From: DSUN01 sp035527715
Lineage (GTDB): Bacteria; Planctomycetota; PUPC01; DSUN01
Assembly (NCBI GenBank): GCA_035527715.1
Contig: DATKZY010000190.1
Location: 15,288-79,287 of the forward strand
DNA length: 64,000 nt
Reading direction: 5' to 3'
The translations under genes and the position numbers were made by a program. The notes below the pieces were generated by a model, which worked only from the letters and a program-made list of their open reading frames with translations, was not told the DNA's origin and searched no databases. This document shows, one piece after another, positions 35,539 through 43,284 of this stretch. Position 1 is the first letter of the stretch; the number at the start of each line of letters is the position of its first letter.

Positions 35539-37641
35539 ATGAGGCGAGCCGTGGTCCTGTCCTGTGCCCTGCTACTCGTCGGCCTCTGCGTTCAGGCGCA
35601 CGCGGGGCAACCCGCCCGCGGCGCGGTGACGGCGGCCATCGTCGAGAAGGGGCCGGCGATTGACGGCACGCTCAAGTCGCCGCTGTGGCAGCAATGCCCG
35701 CCGCTGGAGCTGGGCGAGTGCACGACGGAGAAGCCAGGGCCGTTCAAGACCTCGGCACGCCTGCTCCTCGACGCCACGCACCTCTATGTGGCCTTCGAGT
35801 GCGCCGAAAGCGACACCGTGGGCCTCAAGCAGGACTGCACGATCCGCGATGGGGCCGTGTGGGAGGACGACTGCGTCGAGGTGTTCGTCACGGGCGATAT
35901 CCGCGAGGGCTACTTCCACTTCGCCGTCAACCCCCGCGGGGCGCTGATGGACGCCCGCACGCGGGGCAACAATCGCGACGACGCGGCGTGGAACAGCTCG
36001 GCCGTCGCCAAGGCCGCCGTCGAGGAAGGCAAGGGCTGGACCGTCACAATGTCCGTGCCCCTCAAGGAGCTGGGCGCATTCGTCGGCGACAACCAGACCT
36101 GGGTGCTGAACCTCAACCGCACGCGGCCCGCCCGCGGCGGACAGGGCATCGGCGAGTGGTCGTGGGCCGTGATGGGCTCGAACGACTACCACCAGGTGCG
36201 CGACTTCGGCCAGGTGAAGGGCGTGAAGATCGTCCGCCGCGGCGACGGCGTGACCCGCGAGGCCGCCGCCCCCCCTCCCCCGCCCACGTACGACCGCGGC
36301 GAGGAGGCCGGCGGCGTCACCATCTACCGCAAGCTCGATGAGCTGACGATGCGCGACACCGGTGAGGGCACGGCCCACGGGATTGACCTGCTGGTCCGCA
36401 ACTCCGACGGCCTGAAGGTCGCCTTCCTCGCCCGCGGCACCGGCGGTGTCAAGACCGCGCAGTTCAACATGTATGATGAGCGGTCGAACGACAACACGAC
36501 CTCCGACGCCTATCGCCTCGTGGACGAGCAGTGGCGGCCCATCCTCTACCGCATTGACCGTTTCTTCTACAACGACGGCATGAACCGCCTGGTCGCGCGC
36601 AACACCGTGTTCCGCAACCTCCGCTTCCACGGGAACAAGACGCCCGACGGCAAGGGCGTGCTCGAGCTTCGCAGCTTCGTCCTCTACCGCGGCGAGGACA
36701 CCACGCCGCCCGCCGCGCCGACCGACCTGACGGCCAAGGCTGATGGCAAGGTGTACCTATCCTGGAAGCCTGCCACCGACAACGTCGGCGTCGCATGCTA
36801 CGTCATTTCTCGTGCCGGCGCCGCTTGGGCCAAGATCGGGGAGAGGCCCTTGACCGAGTGTGTGATGGGCGATGTCCCGCCGGGACCCGGCAGGTACCGC
36901 TACCGCGTCCTGGCGGCCGACCTCCAACATAACCTGAGCCCCTGGTCCGAGGAGCTGGCCGTCAGCATCGACGAAGTAATCCAGATCGAGCTCCCGGAGC
37001 CGTCCGCCTACGAACGCGACCGGCCTGGTTACGCCGGCCGCGTCCGAGCCATTCACGCGGCGGGCAAGGGCAAGGTCGTGGCGGGACGCGGCCTGTGCTT
37101 CGGCGATTCGCTGACCGGGGCGACCAACTACCGCCGCTACGTGGAATCGGCCCTCGGCGTCTACGACGTCTGGGCGCGCGGCTATCCCGCGATGCGCACC
37201 GACTTCGGCCGCAAGCGGATCGAGCAGGAGCTGGCCGAGGTGAACCCCGAGTTCTGCCTCATCCTCTACGGCACCAACAACTCGAAGGCCCCGAACGCCA
37301 TCCCGCCCGCGATGGAAGACCTGTTGGCCATCGCCGCAAGCTGCGAGAAGCGCGGCACCGTGCCCGTCATCGGCACCATTCCGCCGAGGGGCTTCAAGGA
37401 CCCGAAGTCGGAGCCCGAGGCCCGCTGCAACGAGGCCCTGATCAAGACCTGCCGCGAGGCCAGGGTGCCCATCGCCTACATCTTCGAGGAGTTCCTGAAG
37501 TTCGAGAAGGCGGGCGACCGCCGCACGCTCCTGGCCGACGATGGCGTCCACTACATCGGCGGCGGCTGGGAGGCCACCTCGCGTGCCTGGGCCGCGGCGA
37601 TGGCCCAGGTGCGGTTCGCCCTCCTCGACCGGCCGGAATGA
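35539..37641 (+). CDS. Secreted CBM9 - FN3-like - SGNH hydrolase protein
   Basis: 700 aa, ATG 35539 after AAGGAGG; signal peptide ends QAHAG. Residues ~30-230 are a CBM9-like domain (AIDGTLKSPLW, then WEDDCVEVFV). Residues ~390-480 look like a fibronectin-III domain (PTDLTAKADG, then VSLSW-like YLSWKPA). The C-terminal ~190 residues are an SGNH/GDSL esterase fold: GDSLTG near 520 (Ser), LYGTNNS, and DGVHY (Asp/His) near 667. Probably a secreted carbohydrate esterase anchored to a polysaccharide. Stop TGA lies in the same frame as the next gene but that gene has its own SD and signal. Confidence 0.8.
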   Translation: MRRAVVLSCALLLVGLCVQAHAGQPARGAVTAAIVEKGPAIDGTLKSPLWQQCPPLELGECTTEKPGPFKTSARLLLDATHLYVAFECAESDTVGLKQDCTIRDGAVWEDDCVEVFVTGDIREGYFHFAVNPRGALMDARTRGNNRDDAAWNSSAVAKAAVEEGKGWTVTMSVPLKELGAFVGDNQTWVLNLNRTRPARGGQGIGEWSWAVMGSNDYHQVRDFGQVKGVKIVRRGDGVTREAAAPPPPPTYDRGEEAGGVTIYRKLDELTMRDTGEGTAHGIDLLVRNSDGLKVAFLARGTGGVKTAQFNMYDERSNDNTTSDAYRLVDEQWRPILYRIDRFFYNDGMNRLVARNTVFRNLRFHGNKTPDGKGVLELRSFVLYRGEDTTPPAAPTDLTAKADGKVYLSWKPATDNVGVACYVISRAGAAWAKIGERPLTECVMGDVPPGPGRYRYRVLAADLQHNLSPWSEELAVSIDEVIQIELPEPSAYERDRPGYAGRVRAIHAAGKGKVVAGRGLCFGDSLTGATNYRRYVESALGVYDVWARGYPAMRTDFGRKRIEQELAEVNPEFCLILYGTNNSKAPNAIPPAMEDLLAIAASCEKRGTVPVIGTIPPRGFKDPKSEPEARCNEALIKTCREARVPIAYIFEEFLKFEKAGDRRTLLADDGVHYIGGGWEATSRAWAAAMAQVRFALLDRPE

Positions 37642-37680
37642 CGAGGCCGGCCGAGCGGCGTCCGCGGAAAGGCAGAAGGG

Positions 37681-38922
37681 ATGAAGAAGACCGCCTGCGT
37701 GGCGTGTGCGCTGGCGCTCTGGGCCGAGGCGGCACTTGCAGCGGGGCTCGAGGTCGCCGAGGCAGGGGCCGCGCCGGACCTGAAGGTGACGGTCACCTCG
37801 CCGGGCCGCTACCGGGCCGCCGTCTGGCAGGCGTCGGGCGGCGGGATCATGGAGTTCTACGACCTCGCGAGCGACCCTGAGGCCAAGCTCAACCTCGCGG
37901 GCTGGGACCGCGGGCTGTTCGAGATCGGCTGGCACGGCGCGAGCCGGCCCGATCCCGACCCGGCTCTGGGCGACTATGGGAAGGCACCCAGCGGCAGCTA
38001 CGGCTGTCGCGACTGGCCGTCAATTGGCCACAAGGAGCTGAAGGCCCAGGGCGAGCTCGAGGTGGTCGAGAGAAGCCCCGCACGGGTCCGCATCCGCGCG
38101 AAGTCGCTGTTCACCTTCTGGTCGCGCTTTGTTGACAGGAACATGCCCGTCACCGCGACGTACACCTTCTACCCCGCGGGCCAGATCGCGATTCAGGTCC
38201 GGGTCCAGAAGGCCGAGCGGGAGTTCAAGTGGAGCGGCGAGTATGGCCCACACCTCTTCCTGCCCGCTCCCAAGGACAAGCCCGAGGCGAATCCCCGCTA
38301 CGTCTTCAGCACGCCCAAGGTGCCCCGGATCAAGGACTCCAGCTTCTCGCCCTCCGAGGAGCTGGTTCTGGCCACGAGCGAGAAGGTGAAGGCGGCGTTC
38401 CTGCTCACGATCCCCGCCGAGGAGCATGCCCTGTTCGACCGCCACATGCGCCACGACGGGCGATCGGTCGGCTGGGACCGCTGCGGCTATGGGAGCGGCG
38501 GGGTGATGATGAAGCCGGGCTACGATTCCACGTGGGCCTGCATGGTCCAGGTGCTGCCGCAGATCAACGCGCCCAAGGACGCTCTCCCCTACGCGATGCA
38601 GTACCGCACGCCGGCGAAGGTCACGGGCGCCGAACTGGTCCGCGACGACCCAGGCGACCTCAACCGTGACGGCTTCAACGAGTCGGAGGGCTGCCACGTG
38701 CTCAAAGGCCCCGGGCCGCTGTCGTTCGGCTACGAACGCGGCGCGGGGGCGGGGTTCGCGCCGGCCTTCAGGGTGCTCGGCTGGAAGGGCGAGGCGCCCA
38801 AGGCGGCCAGGGTGAACGGCAAGGAGGTACAGGTTGCTGCCAGCGTCGTGGGCGGGACGCTCGTCCTCCAGGTCCTGGGAGCAGTGGAAGGTCAGGCTGT
38901 GACGATCGAGATCGGGAAGTAG
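37681..38922 (+). CDS. Secreted beta-rich protein of unknown family
   Basis: 413 aa, ATG 37681 with AGAAGG before it; signal peptide ends AALAAG. Beta-strand-rich sequence (VTSPGRYRAAVWQ, then VTATYTFYPAGQIAIQ) with an acidic DDPGDLNRDGFNESEG loop suggesting calcium binding. Not recognised. Its last ~38 residues (VNGKEV, LVLQVLGAVEGQAVTIEIG) are matched by a 39-codon remnant downstream at 40285-40401, so a second copy of this gene existed here. Confidence 0.65.
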   Translation: MKKTACVACALALWAEAALAAGLEVAEAGAAPDLKVTVTSPGRYRAAVWQASGGGIMEFYDLASDPEAKLNLAGWDRGLFEIGWHGASRPDPDPALGDYGKAPSGSYGCRDWPSIGHKELKAQGELEVVERSPARVRIRAKSLFTFWSRFVDRNMPVTATYTFYPAGQIAIQVRVQKAEREFKWSGEYGPHLFLPAPKDKPEANPRYVFSTPKVPRIKDSSFSPSEELVLATSEKVKAAFLLTIPAEEHALFDRHMRHDGRSVGWDRCGYGSGGVMMKPGYDSTWACMVQVLPQINAPKDALPYAMQYRTPAKVTGAELVRDDPGDLNRDGFNESEGCHVLKGPGPLSFGYERGAGAGFAPAFRVLGWKGEAPKAARVNGKEVQVAASVVGGTLVLQVLGAVEGQAVTIEIGK

Positions 38923-38966
38923 TCGGAGTCGGGCGCGCGGCGCGTCCGGCGGGCAAGGAGGCGGCC

Positions 38967-40259
38967 ATGCGAAGCACTGTTGGTCTGAGCTGGCCGTTCG
39001 GCGCAGGTGTGGCGCTGGCGGCCCTCCTCGCCGTCAGAGGGGCTGCCGGTGCGGCATCAGGCGAGGCGACGGCCGCGGGGGCGGACTGGCCGCAGTTTCG
39101 GGGCCCGAACCGCGACGGTGTCTCGACGGAGCAGGGCTGGCTTGAGAAGTGGCCCGAGAGTGGCCCCACGGTGGTCTGGAGGGCCAATGTGGGCACGGGG
39201 TACTCGGGGGTCGCCATTTCTGGGGGCCAGCTTTTCACGATGGGGCACACGAAGCAGAGCGCGGCCGATGGCAGCAAGGAGGACTTCGACCAAGTCTGGT
39301 GCCTTGACGCCGCCACTGGGGCGATAGTCTGGAAGCACACGTACCGTTGCCCGGTGGCGTCATACTACGGTCCCTTCACCACACCCGCAGTTGACGCTGG
39401 GCTGGTTATCTCGCTGAGCCAGTTCGGCCACCTGCATTGCCTCGAACGGTCCTCGGGGAAGGTGGTGTGGGCCAAGAACGTGGTGGCCGATCTGCATGGA
39501 AAGAAGCCGTACTACGGATACGCCTGCTCGCCGCTCGTCGTGGGCGATCTGGTCGTGGTCGAAGCCGGCGGCCCCGAGGCATCGTTGGTGGCGCTGCATA
39601 AGCGGACCGGCCAGGTTGCCTGGCGATATGGCAAGGGCGAAGCGGGGTACTCCACCCCCACGAGCTGTATGCTGGATGGCAAGGCGTGTGTCGTAGCTCT
39701 GACGCCCGCCGCGGTTTCCTGCGTGGACGCCGCGACCGGGCAGGAGATCTGGCGGCACCCCTGGAACGCATCGCCCCAGTCGTCGGCAACCGCGCCTCTC
39801 GCGCACGGCGAGCACGTCTTCGTCAGCGCGTCAGAGTCGAAGCAGACCGGGCTTCTGCTGCGAGTCGCCCGCGGGACCACGAGCGTCGTCTGGCAGAACC
39901 GGAACATGATGAACTACTTCAACGCCTCTGTGGTTCACCAGGGCTACGTGTACGGGATCCACAGCCTGGACCACATCCCGAAGAACTCCTTGCTGCGGTG
40001 CGTCAACCTTCTGACCGCCGAGGTGAAGTGGGAGAAGGACGGCGTTGGTCTCGGGGGGCTCATTCTCGCCGGCGGCAGGCTTCTTGTGCTGACCGACAAG
40101 GGCGAGTTCGTCGTAGCGGAGGCGGCCCCCGAGGCGTACAAGGAGATTGGCCGCGCCAAGGTCCTCGACGGGAACTGCTGGAACGCTCCCGTGCTTTGTA
40201 GAGGTAAGATCTACTGCCGGAACCACCGCGGCGACATCGTCTGCCTCGTGCTCCGCTGA
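38967..40259 (+). CDS. Secreted PQQ-/BamB-like beta-propeller protein
   Basis: 430 aa, ATG 38967 with AAGGAGG 8 bases before it; signal peptide at ~1-31. DWPQFRGPNRDGVS is the classical opening of planctomycete PQQ-like repeat proteins, followed by strand motifs such as CLDAATGAIVWKHTY, CLERSSGKVVWAKNV and CVDAATGQEIWRHPW. Binding or scaffold propeller, extracytoplasmic. Base composition and codon use seem less GC-extreme than its neighbours, and it sits between an intact gene and a C-terminal remnant of that gene, so it may have been inserted here. Confidence 0.85.
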   Translation: MRSTVGLSWPFGAGVALAALLAVRGAAGAASGEATAAGADWPQFRGPNRDGVSTEQGWLEKWPESGPTVVWRANVGTGYSGVAISGGQLFTMGHTKQSAADGSKEDFDQVWCLDAATGAIVWKHTYRCPVASYYGPFTTPAVDAGLVISLSQFGHLHCLERSSGKVVWAKNVVADLHGKKPYYGYACSPLVVGDLVVVEAGGPEASLVALHKRTGQVAWRYGKGEAGYSTPTSCMLDGKACVVALTPAAVSCVDAATGQEIWRHPWNASPQSSATAPLAHGEHVFVSASESKQTGLLLRVARGTTSVVWQNRNMMNYFNASVVHQGYVYGIHSLDHIPKNSLLRCVNLLTAEVKWEKDGVGLGGLILAGGRLLVLTDKGEFVVAEAAPEAYKEIGRAKVLDGNCWNAPVLCRGKIYCRNHRGDIVCLVLR

Positions 40260-40284
40260 CCGTGATCCTTCACTCCGCAGTAAC

Positions 40285-40401
40285 GTGAAGGTGAACGGCG
40301 AGGACACGCTTGCGGCGTCGGGGGTCGTCGAGGGCGACCTCCTTGTGCAGGTCCTCGCGACTCTTCAGGGGGAGAGGGTTACGATCGGGGTCGGCCGATG
40401 A
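40285..40401 (+). pseudogene. C-terminal remnant of a paralogue of the 37681-38922 gene
   Basis: A 39-codon frame reading VKVNGEDTLAASGVVEGDLL then VQVLATLQGERVTIGVG aligns with the C-terminus of the 37681 protein (VNGKEVQVAASVVGGTL then LQVLGAVEGQAVTIEIG). Its stop overlaps the next gene's ATG (ATGA), preserving an old coupled junction. Confidence 0.7.
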
Positions 40402-43277
40402 TGCATGACATTTCGCGGGTTCTCCTGGTCGTCCTGGCTCTCGGATCCAGCCTTCGGGCGGAGATGGCGACGCGGCGGTGGGGCACGCCGCCGCGGACGC
40501 CGCCCGGCAAGGCCGAGCGGCCCCTGGCCAGACCGCCCTCGGCCTCCGTGCCCGAGGCCAAGGCCGCGCCCGAGATTGACGGGAAGCTCGACGACGCGGC
40601 GTGGGCCAGAGCGGCCGCCGCCCGCATCACGCGCACCCTCGACGGCGCGGGGCCGGCCCCGCAGGCGACCGAGATCAGGCTTCTGCGCGACGCGGCGACC
40701 CTCTACGTCGGCATCCGCTGCGTCGAGCCGCTCGCCGACAAGCTCAAGGCCCAACGCCGCAACCCCGACGACGATCTGTGGCAGGACGATTCGGTCGAGG
40801 TCTTCCTGGGCGTCGCCGACGCCTACTACCACTTCGGCGTCAACGCCGCGGGCAGCACCTACGACGCGCGGGCGAAGGACCGCGGCTGGAACTCCGGCTT
40901 CCGGGCCGCCGCGGCCACCGGCAAGGGCGAATGGACCGCCGAGCTGGCCATTCCGCTCGACAAGCTCAGCGGCGGCAAGCCCCCGAAGAGCTGGAGCGCC
41001 AACTTCAACCGCAACCGCTACACGGCCGGCCGCTGGGAGGAGAGCGCCTGGTCGCCAACCTTCAGCGGCGACAGCCACGTGCCCGCGCGCTTTGGCCAGC
41101 TCCTCTTCCGCGACCCGCCTGGGGGCGGAACGTCCCCGTCCCGCGAGGAACCCGCGCAACCCTCCGCCGGCATCGAAATCCTTTCGACGCCAGCCGGCGA
41201 GGGCGTCGTCCGGTTCGACCTCTCCGAGCTGCCGAAGAGCGCGCGGGTCTACCGCGCCGACCTGCTCCTCTACCGCACGGCCGTCGTCAGCGGCGCCAGC
41301 GCCGAAGCGCTCGTGGACATCGGAGTCTATGCCCTCTCCGACGAGGTCGCCGCCGGCGAGACGCCCAGGGTCAGCGGCAAGCCGCTAACCCTGCGCGAGC
41401 CGCTCCTGGACCGCCTCGACGCGACCGACGCCGTGCGTGCGGCGTGCCGCGTGCCCGGCGCCCAGGCCGCTTTCTTCGTGAGGAGCTGCCCTCTTTGGCA
41501 GGCGGAAGCCACCTGTCTCGAAGTGGCCTACGAGGGCGAGGCGAAGGAGGTGCCGCCGCCCGCCACCCAGGTCAAGGCCCTCCACCACGCCGGGCAGACC
41601 TTTCTGACGTGGAACGAGGTCGAGCCCCTCATCGCCGCCGACAAGACGACCTGGGGCGAGATCAAGGCGAAGCTCGCCGAAGCGAAGGGCGCCTGTTCCT
41701 ATCGCATCTACGCACACGCCAGGCCCATCACGGCGAAGAGCCTGCCCGACGCGACGCTCCTCGCCGAGGTCGGGCCGCTCTCCGCCTACAACGTCAATGC
41801 CAGGAACAAGGAGTACCTCATCGGTCAGGCGATGCTCCAGTCCGACGAGATGGGCGAGCTGGCCCGCGACTACAACGGCTATATGCATACCTGGACGATG
41901 GACAGCCCGCGGATGGACCGCTTCCCCGTGCCGCGGTTTGTGATTGATGAGAAGGCAGGGCCGCTGCCCGTTGGCTCAGGGCTCTACGTCCACAACCCAC
42001 AGAAGGCGGGCAGGACGCACTATGCCGTCGTGTCCGCCCGCGATGGCGTCGAGAACACGCGCGACCTCTCCTCCGTCGAGGTCGAGGAGACGGTCGGCGT
42101 CGGCGAACCGGTGTGCCAGGGCGACGGCCTCCACGGCCCGTTCTTCGACTATCCCGGCACGCGGAAGGCCTACGTCCATTGGTGCGCGCCGCCGCTGGCG
42201 CCGAGGCCGAACATGGCCTTCAACTGGTCGGTCCTCCTGCCGCAGCAGATCCAGGGCAAGGCGCCGGCCGAGCTGTACTTCCATCCCGAGGGCTACTCCT
42301 ACGCGCAGCCGGGCAAGAAGATGCTCCGCGACAGCGTCCAGATCGCCCCGCACGACTATCCCGCCAGCAACTGGTACGGCCTCAACGACTCGTGGGGCAC
42401 CCTGCGCTCCTACCGCAAAGGCGTCGTACGGAACCACACGCAGAAGCGCATCCTCGCGTTCCTCGACTGGGCGACGGAGGCGCTGGCGATCGACCCGAAC
42501 CGGATCCTGGCCGTCGGGGCCGACGGCGCGGCGGCCCTCGCGCTCAGCTTCCCCGGCCGCTTCGCCTGCGTGCTGGTCACCGGCTTCGACCGTCAGGGTG
42601 TGCTCGAGCCGAAGGCGGCCGACAAGTTCGCCGCCGCCTGGGGCGTGCGCTCGCCCGACATCAGGGACGACCAGGGCCGCGCCCAGTGGGCCTGGGCCAA
42701 CCTCGACGAGCTGGTGACGCCCGGCGCGGACCTGCCGCTCTTCGTCTGCCGCGGCCCGAGCTGGGGCGGCGACAAGGGTTGGGGCAAGGGCTGGGGGCGC
42801 TTCTACCGCGCTATGCTCAAGGCGGGCCAGCCCCTCGTCGCCCACTGGGCCTGGGGCGGACAGCTCCAGAAGCCCGACTGGTATGCCGGCCTCTGGCGCG
42901 GCATCGAGCTTCGCCGCGACGCGCCCGTGCCCGCCTTCGCCAACTGCTCACTCGACCGGGAGGGCGAGGGCGGCGGCAACACGAACATGAGCTTCTCGTG
43001 GAAGGACATCGCCGAGACCGCCGAAGGCTTCGAGGTCACGGTCCTGTCGCGCGAGTGCACCTTCGACCTCACGCCGCGGCGGCTCCAGAAGCTCAAGCTG
43101 AAGCCGGGCGAGAAGCTCCGCTGGGAGGCCGTGCCGCTTCCCGGCCGCGGCGGCGCGAAGGCTGACGCGCAAGGCGGCGAAGTTGCCGCCGACGCCGACG
43201 GCTTCGTGACCCTCAAGGGCCTGACCATCCCGCGCGAGTGCCCCGGGCTGAAAGTCGCGATCACGCGAGCGAGGTGA
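40398..43277 (+). CDS. Secreted CBM9 - DNRLRE-like - alpha/beta-hydrolase-like protein
   Basis: 959 aa, ATG 40398 (a second ATG follows immediately). Signal peptide ends LGSSLRAE. Residues ~50-235 are CBM9-like (EIDGKLDDAAW, then WQDDSVEVFLG). Residues ~245-390 look like a DNRLRE-type sandwich (VVRFDLSELPKSARVYRADL). The C-terminal ~550 residues (NHTQKRILAFLDWATEAL, DPNRILAVGADGAAALAL) suggest an alpha/beta-hydrolase core whose usual GxSxG reads GADGAA, so catalysis is doubtful. Close paralogue of the next gene. A short palindromic repeat is translated at 41124-41144. Confidence 0.7.
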   Translation: MMHDISRVLLVVLALGSSLRAEMATRRWGTPPRTPPGKAERPLARPPSASVPEAKAAPEIDGKLDDAAWARAAAARITRTLDGAGPAPQATEIRLLRDAATLYVGIRCVEPLADKLKAQRRNPDDDLWQDDSVEVFLGVADAYYHFGVNAAGSTYDARAKDRGWNSGFRAAAATGKGEWTAELAIPLDKLSGGKPPKSWSANFNRNRYTAGRWEESAWSPTFSGDSHVPARFGQLLFRDPPGGGTSPSREEPAQPSAGIEILSTPAGEGVVRFDLSELPKSARVYRADLLLYRTAVVSGASAEALVDIGVYALSDEVAAGETPRVSGKPLTLREPLLDRLDATDAVRAACRVPGAQAAFFVRSCPLWQAEATCLEVAYEGEAKEVPPPATQVKALHHAGQTFLTWNEVEPLIAADKTTWGEIKAKLAEAKGACSYRIYAHARPITAKSLPDATLLAEVGPLSAYNVNARNKEYLIGQAMLQSDEMGELARDYNGYMHTWTMDSPRMDRFPVPRFVIDEKAGPLPVGSGLYVHNPQKAGRTHYAVVSARDGVENTRDLSSVEVEETVGVGEPVCQGDGLHGPFFDYPGTRKAYVHWCAPPLAPRPNMAFNWSVLLPQQIQGKAPAELYFHPEGYSYAQPGKKMLRDSVQIAPHDYPASNWYGLNDSWGTLRSYRKGVVRNHTQKRILAFLDWATEALAIDPNRILAVGADGAAALALSFPGRFACVLVTGFDRQGVLEPKAADKFAAAWGVRSPDIRDDQGRAQWAWANLDELVTPGADLPLFVCRGPSWGGDKGWGKGWGRFYRAMLKAGQPLVAHWAWGGQLQKPDWYAGLWRGIELRRDAPVPAFANCSLDREGEGGGNTNMSFSWKDIAETAEGFEVTVLSRECTFDLTPRRLQKLKLKPGEKLRWEAVPLPGRGGAKADAQGGEVAADADGFVTLKGLTIPRECPGLKVAITRAR
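41124..41144 (-). repeat. Inverted copy of the 8384 repeat inside coding sequence
   Basis: Reverse complement reads GCGGGACGGGGACGTTCCGC plus one base, one mismatch from 8384-8404. Translated here as GGTSPSR. Confidence 0.6.
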
Positions 43278-43284
43278 CAAAGCG

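Noticed and set aside
37639..37683. TGA stop with the next gene in the same frame, as a possible third selenocysteine site
   Set aside because: The next gene has its own SD and signal peptide at 37681 and no hairpin with a GU loop follows the TGA.
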